Source: Microstegium vimineum
Taxonomy: Eukaryota; Streptophyta; Magnoliopsida; Poales; Poaceae
DNA length: 64,000 bases
Assembly: GCA_022036555.1 (NCBI GenBank)
Contig: CM039137.1
Coordinates: 4,930,942-4,994,941, forward strand
Direction of reading: 5' to 3'
Shown in pieces: positions 11,446 to 23,606 of the stretch. Every line of letters begins with the position of its first letter. Within the stretch, counting starts at the first letter, position 1. The translations under genes and the position numbers were made by a program. The notes under the pieces are model-generated. The model did not search any database. It was given only the letters and a program-made list of their open reading frames with translations, and was not told the origin of the DNA.

Positions 11446-13147
11446 GAAAGTGCATCTAGCCCTTTAGTGGGTTTTGGTAAATTGAGTGACAACGCAATTA
11501 AAGGTCTAACAAGTTTGCTAAGTGTATCAAAGGTTAAACAAGAAAAGAAAACTTGATGGTATTCCACAAAGTGTTGAGATGAAGGTCAAATTGTGTATAG
11601 TTGTATTGGAAGATCATGGGAATAATCTAAGTCAAGCAAAAGACAACAATGCAAATGGAATCAATGAAATGGCCTCTATGTTGTGGGATATCATAGTATC
11701 ATGTGAAAGCAAGCATGTTTGGTAAATGGCAAATGAGACATGAGTTGATAGCTATGGATTGGTCTCTATATTGTCTTGCCTTACATGAACAAGAAGAGTT
11801 GGATAGTGGACTAGTGTTGATCAAGGATTGAATAATAAATCAATAGTGCATTAGTGAGAAAACACTAAGCAAAGGTCAAATGACAAAGGAGACAATGTAT
11901 ATTGGATATAATATGGTCTCTACTTTAGTTTGCTTGTATGTACAAAGATTTGGAGAATCACTTTGCATTAATATGATCAAGCTAGAAGTATGAAGATAGA
12001 GATTGTAGTGATTGATGGGAGTGTCAAGCCAAAATAAAGAAGATCTAAGGAATTGTGAATTGGCTTGACCATATTGATATGAAGTCTCATATATCAAAGC
12101 TTGATTGATCTCAACATTCATATCTACAAGATATTCAAGCAAGGATCACAATATTGAAGAAAGGGTTTTCAATCGATGCTTAATATGATGTGACTTGAGT
12201 ATGGCTTGATAGGGTGAAGATAGCAAGGAAAGGACTTCGAGGTACTAAGCAAAGGTGAAGGTCAAGGAGACCGAGGTACTATGGCTAAGGTGAAGAAGAG
12301 AGTACTTGCATTGAGTCGAAGTACTAATCGAGCTATGAGGAGTCATATTATGTTGAGAATCAATTTATTAGTGGAAGTGACTTGAAGCCATGGGCTGAAC
12401 TCATATATGTTGGAAGATTCAAGTCACAAGCTCTAAGGTGTGTTTTCTCAAAGATATGAGATAAGGATGATTGCAAACACATGCTCAAGGTATTACAAGA
12501 ATGAGGACAGTACATTCAATGGTGCAGCCCCAAATTATCAAAGGATGCGGTGACCAACTCAAAAGCGTTTAAATCATTGATGTTTTGAATTTGAGTTTAG
12601 GAAATGCCGTACTACAAAGGGGGATGCAATATGCATGCTTAAATGTGCAACCAAGTGCTCAAATTCCACCAGACATCCTCTCATACCTTGCCCAGACTCC
12701 CTGCAAAACAGTTTTTCATTCGGAGCATTTTTGGGCAGCGCAGCGGTGCTGGGAGTCCAGCAGTGCCGGGCTGTAGGGCAGCAGTGTCGGACCTGTCCGG
12801 CAGTGCCGGGCTGTAGCCCAGCAGTGCCGGGACTTAAAGTTACCGTTGGACAACATGAAGTATTTCTATCCCCTCCCTGCTGCCCCCAACGGTTATCTCG
12901 ACCATTCTCTTCTTAGTGCTCAAATAGAAAGCTCTCTCCTTCTCTCTAACTCCATTGGAGCCCCTCAAGCTTCTCTCTCTGATTCCTCTCCAATCCTTTG
13001 AGAGATTGAGCCTCCAAACTCCTTTAGAGAGCAGCCCAAACTGTTCTTCATCGCCTAGAGCACTTGGTTCGCGTTCAAGCCAGTGGATTGCATTCGTTAC
13101 TCTTGGAGCTTGCTCCTAGCCGGCTAGAGCGTCGCCCGTGGAGCTTG

Positions 13148-14823
13148 TGTAGAATCATGGACCCTTGTGTTTAGGCGATTAACGACAATACTAGATCACT
13201 ATGACTAACGTGTGTTTTGCAGAGACAAAGTCATTTATGTTAGGTCATGAGTGATGCATTTTCAATGGGCTTAATGGATATTCATGCCCCCAAGATGGAA
13301 ATCGTTTCGGTTGCAAAGGATGGAGATACACGACGAAGACTAGGCTAGTTCTTAGTGCCATAAGGTTGAGAAGGGCGCTAAGTATAGCTAGGGCTTTTGT
13401 TTTTCCTTTGACCATACTATAAAGGGGGGTATGAGGTTAGTAGCTTGACCTAGGAGAGTTTAGGAAAGTGGGTATATGCACACTTGTCACAACTAGTCCT
13501 AGAGACCTTGCTTTCAGCCCTTGGTAAACCCTAGAAATGGTAGGAGCAAAATCCCTTAAGAAACCTCAGCGAAAACAGTTGAAAAGAGGGAGAAAGAGGC
13601 TCCGGACCACTCTGCTTTGTGGGCATCGGACCATAGGAGAGTGGTCCGACGGTCCCTGACTTAGGCAGATTCTCAGCCCGAGGAGCTCCGGACCACCTGT
13701 CTGGAAAGCACCGGACCATAGGAGAGTGGTCCGGTGGCTTGGTTCAGAGAGACAGAAGGCTCCGGACTAGTCCGACGGCTAGTCCGACGCCTCAAGACAG
13801 GAGTTTGGGTCTATGCAGAGAGCACCCTGGCTCCGGACCAGAGCGTCGGACCAGGGCACCGGACCAAGGAGAGTGGTCCGGTGGTGTGTAAAAGAGAGAA
13901 AGGTTTTCACTCAGAGAGCACCGAGGCTCCGGACCAGAGCGTCGGACCAGTGCGTTGGACCAAGCAGAGTAGTCCGACGGTGCCTGAGTTTGAAATCAGA
14001 GTGAGCTCCGGACCAGTGTGCATGGTCCGGTGGTGTGAGCTCCGGACTAGTCCGGTGGCTACGCAGAGAGAAGAAAAAGTAAAAAACGGCTAGTTTTGGA
14101 GGTGGGGACTATTTATAGTTGCCCCCTTAATCCTTAGAGGGACTCTTGGCCATTGTTTTAGCTGGTGACACCTTGAGAAATCTTTTGGAGAGCCAAGAGG
14201 CTAGTGAGGGAGAGATTAGAGAGAGTTCATCTTGTTCTTCCCTTCTAGAGTGATTAGGAGTGACTTGTGTGCATCCATCCACCTTCCTAGCCTTGAGTGG
14301 GTCAAGTGAAGGTCTTGTGCTTGTTACTCTTGGTGTTCGACAGCACCTAGACGGTTTGGTGGTGTTCGGAGGAAGTGACCGCCGGGAGATTGTTGGCGGC
14401 TCTTCTCCAAGCTCTTGTGATCGGTTGTGGGCGATTCACCGAGCCGGAGTGGCGAAGAATCAGCTCGTAGAGAGCACTCTATCCTTGCGCGGGTAGAGGG
14501 GGAGCGATACCTTGCGAGGTGCTCCAACGAGGACTAGGGGGGTGTGTCGACACCTCGATACCTCGGGAAAAAATCGCTGCGTCAATGAGATTCTCTTTTC
14601 CCTAGCTCTTTACATTTCCGCATTTCTTTCCGTCTTGTTTTTACATTTCCCACTAGAATTGCTTAGGTTGTTTTTAATTCCTTTGAACTGCTACCGCTTT
14701 CTAGCTAGGACACACGGATGGTAGGCACTAGGGGGTGATTGGCATTTGATAGGCTTTTATATTTGCTTTAGAAATTTAGACAAGCCCAATTCACCCCCCC
14801 TCTTGGGCATCTTGATCCTTTTA
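13148..14823 (+). mobile_element. Solo LTR E (Copia-like) nested in the 5' LTR of C
   Basis: Starts TGTAGAATCATGG and ends GATCCTTTTA, flanked by GCTTG at 13143-13147 and 14824-14828. The uninterrupted copy in C's right LTR has a single GCTTG at this place, which proves the insertion. No internal retroelement region is present, so LTR-LTR recombination has removed it. A possible TATA signal (CTATTTATAG) lies near 14109. An array of CACCGGACCA...TGGTCCGGTG inverted repeats occupies 13600-14060. The last bases are TA where CA is usual. Confidence 0.85.
13600..14062. repeat. CCGGACCA inverted-repeat array inside solo LTR E
   Basis: Repeated units of CCGGACC / GGTCCGG with variants TCGGACCA and GTCCGACGG. 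At 13709-13736 and 13858-13884, CACCGGACCA and TGGTCCGGTG form perfect 10-base inverted repeats around 7-8 base loops (AGGAGAG with or without a leading T). The array sits in the LTR's middle, like the dyad arrays of families A, B and C. Confidence 0.8.
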
Positions 14824-15390
14824 GCTTGTCAACTTGTGTGGCAGCCCCGGGAGGTTTGTAACCATTCATTGCAGCTAGTAAATCACCCCTCACTTCAAGA
14901 GTTCACTCTTGATTTGAGAACGAGGGAAAGGCAAGCCTTGTGTGGCGAGTCTAAGCCTTGTGTGGCGAACCTCAACAACGTGGACTTAGGCCAGCCTTGG
15001 TGGCGATGCTGAACCACGGGATAAATCTTGTGTCACTTGTGTTTGTGTTGTTTTCCTTACTTACATTTGTCCTCAAGGTGATTTCTAGGGTTTGGTTCCG
15101 ATCTACTTGGTGGGTGTGTTGCTACCACTTTCAAGTGGTGCTAGAGGTTCCCTACACCTCTAGGAAGGTTTTCATTGAAGCACAATTTCCATTCCAGTTA
15201 TACATTTTGAATTGTGCTCAGTTCTGTCCTAGAGGCCAGCACTGTCGGGCTTTAGAGCAGTAGTGTCGGGCACCGGACCCAAGGCCGGTAGTGCCGGACC
15301 TGTGCTGACAGAAAGTTTGCAAGTTTATTTTAAACAGGCCTATTCACCCCCCCCTCTAGTCCTGCTGGGTGACATCAAGGTCCTTTCAAT

Positions 15391-15402
15391 TGGTATCGGA
15401 GC
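15391..15402 (+). other. Primer-binding site of element C
   Basis: TGGTATCGGAGC two bases after the LTR end. It matches the 3' end of initiator methionine tRNA, the usual Copia primer, with one mismatch (G for A at position 8). Confidence 0.85.
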
Positions 15403-15441
15403 TTGGCTCTCTATTTCGGGCTTAACCGCCTTGAGAGAACG

Positions 15442-17673
15442 ATGTCGACAAGTGGGGAGGTATCTCTAGAACTTCTACTTTTAGATGGCTCAAATTATGC
15501 ATCTTGGTCTGCTCATGTACTTGATGTTTTTAGGACCATGGGTCCTCATATAGAGCAGATTGTAGATGTGAGCATTTCACCTCCTAGTGATGATTTGGAC
15601 TATCTATCTAGAGAGGAAGTGAAATCTTTACAATACAATGCTCAAGCTACTAATGTCTTATTTAGTGCTTTGAGTGAAGATGTACTTGATGCTATCATAT
15701 TTGGAGATGGTGAACCACTAGAGGATGCTCATCTCATTTGGACTACTCTCAAAGAAAGATATGACAAGTCTAAATGTGATGAGAAGTTGCTCTCACTGGA
15801 GAAATCACTTGAGGAGTGCTCAACTTCACCAACACATGTAGAGCCTCAAGTGATTCTCTCAAAAGGTCTAAGTGATCATGCCACATCCACCTTCTCACTG
15901 ACATATAACTTAATGGAAGATAATAAAATTGTTGGTGAGGACATTGCTCTTACATGTGGTATTTCTACTTCTTCTAGTTCTTGTGAGACTAACATATTGA
16001 AGGAAGAAGAAGCTCATGATCGGTGGAGGCCAAATGATGAATCCACCTCACTAAGAAGCTCAACTCTCTATGTCACTTCTCATGTGAGTCTTATGGCAAA
16101 GAAAAAGAAGAATGTGACAAGTGAGAGTGAGAGTGATAGTGAGAGTGAAGATGGAAGTGATGATGATGAGATCACTCAACACCTTGCTCGGCTAAGCAAG
16201 AAAGACAAGTTGATGGTGATGAAGCTCATGGAGAAAATAAATGAGCAAGAAGAAACACTTCACAAGCAAGATGACTTCTGCATTGAAAAGATCAAATGCT
16301 TGGAGAAGTTGACCAAAAATCATGAAAAGCTTAGGTGCTCTCATGCTAGTTTGGTCGAAAGGTATGAAAACTTATCAATTGAGCAAACTCATACTATTAA
16401 CTCTCTATCTTGTGTTGCTCAATTAGAAGATGAGAATTATATGCTCAAGGAGAAATTGGAAAGGCTTACTAGCAAGAATGAGAACTTGCAAAAAAGCCAT
16501 GATGGGCTCTTGTGCTCTCATGAGAGACTTATAGAATCTCATCTCATGCTAGATATTTCTCATGAGGCTATGATAACATCGGTAAAATCATATCAACCTC
16601 ACACCCACAAATGCACATGTACACAAGTTCAATCTATTTTATCATGTGCTAACAATTGTTGCTCTCAAGCAAGCTAATCTTCCATTGAGCATGTATTTGT
16701 AGAAAGCTATGATGACTCTATCACAAAAGAAAATGAACAACTCAAGGAAGAGGTTGAGAGGTTAAGAAGGGACTTGATTCATTGCAAAGGATCAACCAAT
16801 TCATGCACCAAATCCCATCAACTAAATCACAAGTCCAACAATGGGTTTGAATGTGCACAACTTGAGAGCAAGGGCGAAGTTGGTATAGATCAGCCTGCAC
16901 AGATAGTGGCACAACAGCAGCCCCGAGCAGCACAGCTACCTAAGGGCGGTAGTGCCGCTGTGAAGGGCGGCAGTGCCACTCCCCATAGAAAAGGGAAGGC
17001 TACCACTTCTGCCCCTGCTCAAGTAAATCTCAAGAAGAAGGTCTCCAAGCCAAAGCAAGAACCTCAGAAACCAAAGAAGGTTTTCATCACTTGCTTCAAG
17101 TGCAAGAAAGAGGGTCACCATGTGAGAGATTGCACTATGAAGAAAGAAGAGAAGGACATGAGTAAGATCCAAGAGAAGAAAAAGATGGCTCATGTTAAGT
17201 GCTCCAACTTGGGACACAATGCCTCTATGTGTTCCAACAAGGCTGATGACCAAGAAACACTTTCAAAGAAGAACACAAGAATAAGCAATAGGAAGTGTTG
17301 TGGATGCAATGAGAAGGGACATGAAATTGCATCATGCCCCTATATGAATGATGAAGGCTTGGCATCATCAAGAAAGAGGCTCATTAGCAAGGTAGCAAGC
17401 AAAAGGCAAGAGAAGAAGGACAATAAGAACAAGAGACGCCTATGCTACACTTGTAGAACAAAGGGACATTTTGGTAAGGATTGTCCCATGGGTAACACTC
17501 TTAAGCTTAACTCATCTTTTGATTCGAATATGCTTAGGAGGCCCAAAAATAACACTTGTGCTAGAAAGGTGATTGGTTCACCACATGCTAGCACAAAGGC
17601 CATTTGGGTGCCTAAGTCTCTTGTGACTAATCTTGATGGACCCATCTTGGTATGGGTACCAAATTGTGCTTGA
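15442..17673 (+). pseudogene. gag of element C (SIRE-type), one in-frame TAA
   Basis: From ATG 15442 a single frame of 744 codons ends at the TGA of 17671, broken only by TAA at 16675-16677. The first 130 residues are the capsid-like N-terminal domain (YASWSAHVLDVF; LIWTTLKERYD). Next come a Ser/Glu/Asp-rich stretch (about 16115-16170) and a long coiled-coil region (about 16190-16800). The C-terminus has tandem CCHC zinc knuckles: CFKCKKEGHHVRDC (17092), a degraded one lacking its first Cys (17185-17230), one at 17299-17340 and CYTCRTKGHFGKDC (17443). It ends in the WVPKS...VWVP motif common at the gag end of this lineage. The linker at 16945-16980 contains GGCGGTAGTGCCGC and GGCGGCAGTGCC, coding versions of the LTR dyad. 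Apart from one stop the gene looks nearly intact. Confidence 0.83.
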
Positions 17674-18325
17674 AGTGTTGTAGGTACTTAAAGGTGATAT
17701 GAAGCTTCGGGGTGCTTGAGCAAGTTGATTGAAAATATTCACTCAAGCTATCAACCAATTCATATTGTCCTTCTTATATGGTTGACCCGAAGATGGATTT
17801 ATGGAAATATTTCAAACTTCATATTCACCTTGGTAACTAGTATCTAACCCTTACTAGCTAGCCACTTGACTTGTGTAGTCTCTAGCAAATTCACAAATGT
17901 GTGTATATTTGTGAATAAGTAGAGTGGCTAGAATATTCTAGTAAATAATTCACTTTCCATATGATGCTTTTAATGGCTCTCTAGTAGAGCAAGTTATTAT
18001 TATGTTGTAGGTTATGGAGTATAGAGACATGAGATCATTAAGTTGTTGCTGCACCAAATTTCCGCTGACATACTCTATGAAGAAGTGCAGCACACACACT
18101 TGCTGGAAATCAGTAGGGCGGTAGTGCCGCACCTATGGGTGGCAGTGCCGCCCCTCCTACCTCAGTAGCAACTGAGATCAGTCCAAGCCATGAATGAAGC
18201 CTACAACATGTTCATAAGCAAAGTGAAGATGAAGAGACCACCTCATCCATTACATTCATAAGGGTGGTAACAACTAAAACTCAAGTGCATGTTATTTTCA
18301 CATTTTACTCTGTTTCTTGTGTAGC
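17674..18325 (+). other. Post-gag non-coding interior of element C, part 1
   Basis: Pol should follow gag here but no pol motif is present on either strand. The stretch contains two more dyads near 18115-18160 (GGCGGTAGTGCCGC and GGCAGTGCCGCC). It is interrupted at 18325 by solo LTR F. Confidence 0.65.
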
Positions 18326-19469
18326 TGTTGACACCGTTTTTTGACACGTGTCAAGTGGGCTGAGGCTTGACTGGTCAATGGCCGTTCTCCATCGGCATCG
18401 GGAGAATTTTTGAGCCGATGTTGCCAATGAAAAAGTGCTGCGGGAAGACCAAGTGCGTTGCCGATGGAAGCTGATGAGCTTTGCCAACAAGTTAATTGGT
18501 GAAGTCTTGCTGAAACTGATTGCCGATGAAAAGTCATTGCCGATGGCTTGCCGATTGCCGATGGAGGATGGTTGCCGATTGCCGATAAGGGCTCGTTACC
18601 GATTGCCGATAAGGGCTTGTTGCCGATTGCCGATGGAAGATGGTTGCCGATTGCCGATAAGGCTCATTGCCGATTGCCGACGAAGAGATGTTGCCGATTG
18701 CTGATCGGGAAAGTATTGCCGATGCTGATGGGCGTGACTTAGCACTTGGCGGCAGCGGAGGATTACAAGTGGCCAAAGAAGGAAGGTGCGGATTGAAGGG
18801 GTATGCCGATGGAAAGTTTCCATCGAAAGGGAGTATAAGGAAACTGGTGTTTTGTACCAGTATTATTATAGTAGTTTGAGTCCGACTCTTGCATGGGTCG
18901 TTTATTTTCCTTTAAAATAGGTATGTTTGTTTAGGAAATAAATATTGTTATCCGGCTCCTGCGCGAGTCAGTTTCCTTTAAAGTAGGAGTTTGTTTTAGG
19001 AAGGGTATGTGTCGTGTCTTTGTACAACTCTCCATGCGGGAGTATAAATATGTGCCCGAGGGCTATGGACAATACAATCCAACCAAAAAACAAACCAATT
19101 TTATCTTATTCTACCTTTTTATCGCAATTTACCCTTTTACTGCATTAGCTATAGTTTTCAACGAGTTCTTCAAGCTTTCGACGGGCTGCATCACCTTGAT
19201 CTCCGTCAAATCCTTGCTAGTTCCGCGTGGGAGTACCTCTGAGCTTTGGCAATCCGGGCGCATCGCTGTTTGCCTCGTTCAGCTCTGCTCTAGTTATCCC
19301 TGATCAATCTGAGCCTTGACGTCCGGGCGCATCGCTGTCGTCTCGTTCAGTTTGTTCTAGTTATCGTCCTTGTCGATTGATTGGTCAAATCGACTGGCAC
19401 GCCTCCGGAATACCGAGCTTTGGGTAATAGCCCGAGGTGTTCACAGATCTGACGCTTTTTGTGTCAACA
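18326..19469 (+). mobile_element. Solo LTR F nested in element C
   Basis: 1,144 bases from TGTTGACACC to GTGTCAACA (perfect terminal TGTTGACAC/GTGTCAACA inversion), flanked by GTAGC at 18321-18325 and 19470-19474. It has no coding interior. It is likely an LTR from a different (probably Gypsy-type) element; the family is not identified. A GCCGAT tandem array is inside. Confidence 0.85.
18525..18735 (+). repeat. GATTGCCGAT tandem array in solo LTR F
   Basis: About seven degenerate units of roughly 28-34 bases, each with one or two copies of GATTGCCGAT followed by GGAAGATGGTT or AAGGGCTTGTT. The doubled core and variable linker look like slippage or gene conversion within an LTR enhancer-like region. 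Confidence 0.8.
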
Positions 19470-19474
19470 GTAGC

Positions 19475-20419
19475 CACTTAGGGAAATAAAGCACTTGAGG
19501 TTATATATATTAGTTGCTGGTCATGGTAGAAGAATATGATTGAAATTGAATTGATCATCCACACCAAGTAACATAGATGACTTGAATTTCCTTTGTGGAC
19601 TTTAAACCAAGAATTTCAAGATGATGAAAGCATACTTTGAGTTGGTTTGAGGGATTCAAATACTTGGCGCACATTGAAGAATACAAATGAATTTCAAGAA
19701 GGCCAAGAATAAAAAAATCAAGCTAAAGTAAAGTAGAGACACTTATCACTCACAATTCAAGAACTCTCTACTTGATGAATTCTTGTCATATGGTAGATTG
19801 GCAAAATATCATTCTCATATTATGGCCATCTATATGCTCTAATGGTTGTAAGTATTCCTTGGTATATTTCAATTTGATTATCCTTTTGTTGCCATGACCT
19901 AGACATAGAGTGAAATCCTAAGTTCTTAATTGAATAAAGTGCTATGTAAGAAATTCAAATACTTAGAGAACTTATCAAAAGGGACTTTACTCTATGACTA
20001 GAGTTGTGAGACTAATGTTTCTCTCTAAGTGATATTTGTGTAGTCTCGCTAGCTAATTGAGAATGTGTTTCTCAAATGGAGTGTGCTATCATAGGAAGGT
20101 CATCAATCTAAAACTATGTGATGTATTCTCTCTCTAGTTGATTTGGAGTTGATTTATCTATGATAGTCACTCACCATAATATGGCTTAAACCTACCCTTT
20201 GGACTTAATTGACCAACCATGCACATTCACATTTCTATTCCACTAAAAGGGTGTGCATGAGGCTTTGAGTGAGATTTAATCCATGTTATGAGGTTTCTCT
20301 ATTTTGGTAGCCTACTTGCCATCCACATATAAAGGGTTACTAAATGAGAAACTAGTGCTTGTGTTACTAATGACCTATTGTATTTAAGCTTGTTTATAGA
20401 AAATCAAGAAGAAGAGGTT
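19475..20419 (+). other. Non-coding interior of element C, part 2
   Basis: AT-rich sequence without coding potential that continues element C between solo LTR F and element D. Nothing specific was recognised except scattered TGATTGAAATTGAATTGATC-like segments. Confidence 0.55.
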
Positions 20420-21766
20420 TGTCGGTGTTATGACCCGGAGGTCAAGACCACCAATGAGTAAATTTGTATATCGCGTGCTCCCTCTCTCAGATGTGATGCT
20501 AGATGGACACAAGGTTTATCCTGGTTCGGGCAAAGAAGGCCCTACGTCTAGCGGGGGGAGGATGACTTGTATTATCTCGCACCCAAAGCGTGCTCGTACA
20601 GGGGGGGTACAAGCTGTGTTACACGGAGTCGGCCACCCGAGGGGTCGATCGAGTGGCGGGGTGTGTGGAGTGTAGATTGTCAGAGTTTGAACTAGGGTCC
20701 CTGGGAACGAAAGTCCGATCGTCCGACCTCGAGAGTCCCTAGAAGTCCCCCTATACTCTACCTCGGCATCCCCTTTTATAGACCAAGGGGAGGCTCGAGG
20801 GTACAGGGTCCTAACAGTAGCAGTATGGGTAGCGTATCCGCGGCTCAGTGTTGGCAGAGAGATGTTGAGTACTGTGGTGGCATGGCCTTCCCGTCCTTCT
20901 GGCATCCCCGGTCGTGGCGGCAGTAGAAGTCGTCGCAGTGCAGTGTCCGCAGGCGGGCACGAGTCCCACGGCCGAAGCGGGACGGGGCGGATGGGACGGC
21001 TTCTGTACCGGAGTTGTTGAAGAGAGGGGGGTCAAGCCCCCCAGTCGAGGGAGGGGGTCGAGCCCTGCGTGGCTCTGTCGCGTTCCCGAAATCGTCGTCG
21101 AGGGTCGCACTATTCACTTTTCGAGGGGTACTGTTGGAGTCCGTACTCGCGTAGTGGCGACAGTGGCGGCACAGTTGATAGGAATCAGGGACCAGACGGG
21201 GAGTTGGCGGATTTGACAGCGGACGCGGGCGCCCATGTCTTTAGGTGGGTTCACTTTAACCCATGCCGGGAGGAGTTGGGTTAATCGAGCCCCTCGTCCG
21301 AGGGTCGTCCGCTCGACCCCTGGCCGAGGTAGAGGTCGAGGCATCGACGGGGTCGGAAGGGTCGAGGTAGAGGTTGGGGGGTCGATCGTTCGACCCCTCG
21401 TCCGTTCTTCGTTTGTCGAGGTGGAGCCGGGGGGTCGTTCGCTCGCCCCCTCGGTCCGTCATCGAGGTGGAGCCGGGGGATCGTTCGCTCGACCCCTCGT
21501 CCGTCGTCGAGGTGGAGCCGGGGGTCGTTCGCTCGCCCCCTCGTCCGTCATCGAGGTGGAGCTGGGGGGTCGTTCGCTCGCCCCCTCGTCCGTCGTCGAG
21601 GTGGAGCCGGCCCGTGGCTTTTTTCCGCAGTTGGTGTAGAGGGGGCCCTCGATTGATGGGCCGCGTCTTACCGAGTAGTGGGCTGGTCCTTGCCTTAAAA
21701 ATGGTTGCTATGTTTAGTGTTAATTTATCGAAGGGTTTAGGGTACCCCTTACCTTCGTACCCGACA
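20420..21766 (-). repeat. 3' LTR of element D
   Basis: On the minus strand this is the downstream LTR. It contains 45-57 base tandem units (GAGGTGGAGCCGGGGG + TCGTTCGCTCG) at about 21415-21615. In the first 130 plus-strand bases it differs from the other LTR by nine changes, all transitions. Confidence 0.93.
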
Positions 21767-23250
21767 GTAGCCCCCGAGGCCCCAGAGGAGTGATTTAGAA
21801 CTCCTCTGGGGGTTATAATACGCGTTTCTCGGAGGGAGTAAGGATTGCCCGGAGGTTTTGTCCTTGGATTGCAGGGTTAGTGAGAAGTCCGATTCTCCGT
21901 GGGGTGCGTGCGAGCGCACCCCGCGGGGGTAGCCCCCGAGGCCCCAGAGGAGTGATTTAGAACTCCTCTGGGGGCTAAAATACGTTGTATAGAGGGGTCT
22001 TTTAAGGATACCTGGAGACGTGCACCCTGTCGACGGGTCGGTTCCATTCCTTTCCCTGAAAAGAGAAGTGTTCGAGGGCGGCTGTCGAACCCTACCGAGG
22101 GCCAGCCTTCGCTCCCTCGAGCACCACTGGAGTCAGAGCGCCCCGCCCGAGAGCTCATCTCTGTCTGCCAGGTTACGAGTTTTTCGACCCTCTTTCGTCG
22201 AGGGGTACCGTGCGTAGTCGGGCCCTCGAGCCCTCGAATGGCTAGGCCTTCACTACCTCATAGCGTCCTTCCCACGAATCCTTTCGTTCAGATTGTGGGG
22301 TGAAGAGCATCGTGCTATCCTCGTTAGGACGAGCCCGAAGTCCTTGGCGAGCTGTTCTCGGGCATGAGTCCATTAGAAATGGTGCCCTGTGCGGGTAAAA
22401 ATCCAAGTGAGAACTCGTACCCCGTTCGATAGGGGTTGACTAGTGGCCCGGAGGCGTTCTCATTGTTAAGCAAGCCGTGCGGCTTACTAAGCACGACCAT
22501 GTGGATCACCAAGGTGCCAACCCCATTCGATAGGAGTTGGTGGCTCGATGCCTCCTAGCGTAGGGATCCTTAGGTGTTCCTAGGTATGCCTCGGATATGT
22601 CCCAGGGAGCCTCGAGAGTTCGTTCTCGAGCTACCGGGACATCCCTGACTCGTGTACTCGAGAGCGGCTGTCGAACTCCATTCGTGGAGCCATCCTTCGC
22701 TCCCTCAAGATTTGGGGGTGGATCGGAGTCCGTTAACCATGGGTCCTTCCTGACCTCAGGTACCCGAGGGCGGCTGTCGAACCCTATGTAAGGGCCAGCC
22801 TTCGCTCCCTCAAGATTTGACGGATGGTTCGTCATCCGACGCTATCCTCAGGAGGAGGAGTCCGACCTTGTGGACCGCCGAGGGGAGAAGCAGGTGGTTG
22901 TTGTATTGAACTTGGGGACATACCTGTGCCGGAGCCCTCGAGGGAGGCTGTCGAACCCCCGGACGGGCCAGCCTTTACCCCTTCGAGGCCATGGAATGAA
23001 CTGTAGTTGGCGACCCGAGGCCCCATCAGGCCTCGGGTACTCGAGGGGGGCTATCGAGCCCGTTCGTAAGATGGCCTTTGTCCCCTCGAGATTTTGGGGG
23101 TGGATCGAGGTCCTAACCCGAGGTCATTTCTGGCCTCGGGTACTCGAGGGTAGCTGTCGAACCCTCTTTCGAGGGCCATCTCTTGCTGCCTCAAGATTCC
23201 TTACCCTCGAAGACGACGTTCCCGGCCGCGCGCCTTTTTAGGCGATGTCC
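21767..23250 (+). repeat. Repeat-rich region between D's 3' LTR and its antisense gene
   Basis: Two copies of a 46-base unit starting GTAGCCCCCGAGGCCCC occur at 21767 and 21930; the first, read on the minus strand, is the purine-rich stretch ahead of the 3' LTR (TCGGGGGCTAC). Five to six degenerate units with the core GGGCGGCTGTCGAACCC...CCTTCGCTCCCTCAAGA follow at about 22070-22120, 22668-22712, 22765-22818, 22938-22985, 23044-23092 and 23146-23195. The TCGAGG text is shared with the LTR, so the region may have grown out of LTR repeats. It lies just upstream of the plus-strand TATA box and could serve as that gene's promoter region (inference). Confidence 0.72.
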
Positions 23251-23410
23251 GTTCGGTGCACAGTGGCGGTTGCAGGGCGGAGTGCGGCGCGGAGCCCGAT
23301 GATGGGATGGGACGCCTTATCCTGGAGGGAATACGAGGAGGGGAGTACAGGCAAATTAAATGCGGAGATTCCCTTGCCTGTTTGCCGGATCCGTCCGTTG
23401 GCCTCCCGCG

Positions 23411-23417
23411 TATAAGT
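23411..23417 (+). promoter_or_regulatory. Candidate TATA box for the antisense gene of element D
   Basis: CGCGTATAAGTAGC lies 196 bases before the ATG at 23607. A pyrimidine-rich leader (CTTGCCTTCCCTGCC...) follows from about 23450. The position fits an independent RNA polymerase II promoter on the strand opposite to gag-pol. Confidence 0.55.
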
Positions 23418-23606
23418 AGCGAAGGTGTGGAGTCGGGTGCTCTTTCCGCGCACTTGCCTTCCCTGCCTCCTTGCCTTCGTCTTCCTTGCCTTCTTCTCTC
23501 CGCCTCTGCCTTAGGCATCCCGCGAGCCAGAACTCGAGTGAGAGAGAGAAAGAGAAAGATAGGGAACGTACCGTCCGCCTCTAAGTCCGAGCAAACCACC
23601 GTCCCT

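Larger units (their letters stand above)
11446..15388 (+). repeat. 5' LTR of element C (split by solo LTR E)
   Basis: The LTR consists of 11446-13147 plus 14829-15388, about 2.26 kb, from TGAAAGTGCATC to GTCCTTTCA. It is nearly identical to the right LTR at 39755-42067, which has one extra copy of a roughly 42-base dyad-bearing unit. Dyad motifs lie at 12735-12835 and 15232-15302. Confidence 0.9.

Noticed and set aside
11522..11725. 67-codon frame near the start of C's LTR (also at 39832)
   Set aside because: It is repeated in both LTRs, lies in non-coding LTR sequence and has no recognised family.
13734..14496. Open frames inside solo LTR E that could be read as short proteins
   Set aside because: They follow the inverted-repeat array and have no family similarity or sensible composition.
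18525..18735. CRISPR-like look of regularly spaced GATTGCCGAT repeats
   Set aside because: Spacers are themselves repeated, spacing varies, and the array lies inside a solo LTR of a plant retroelement.
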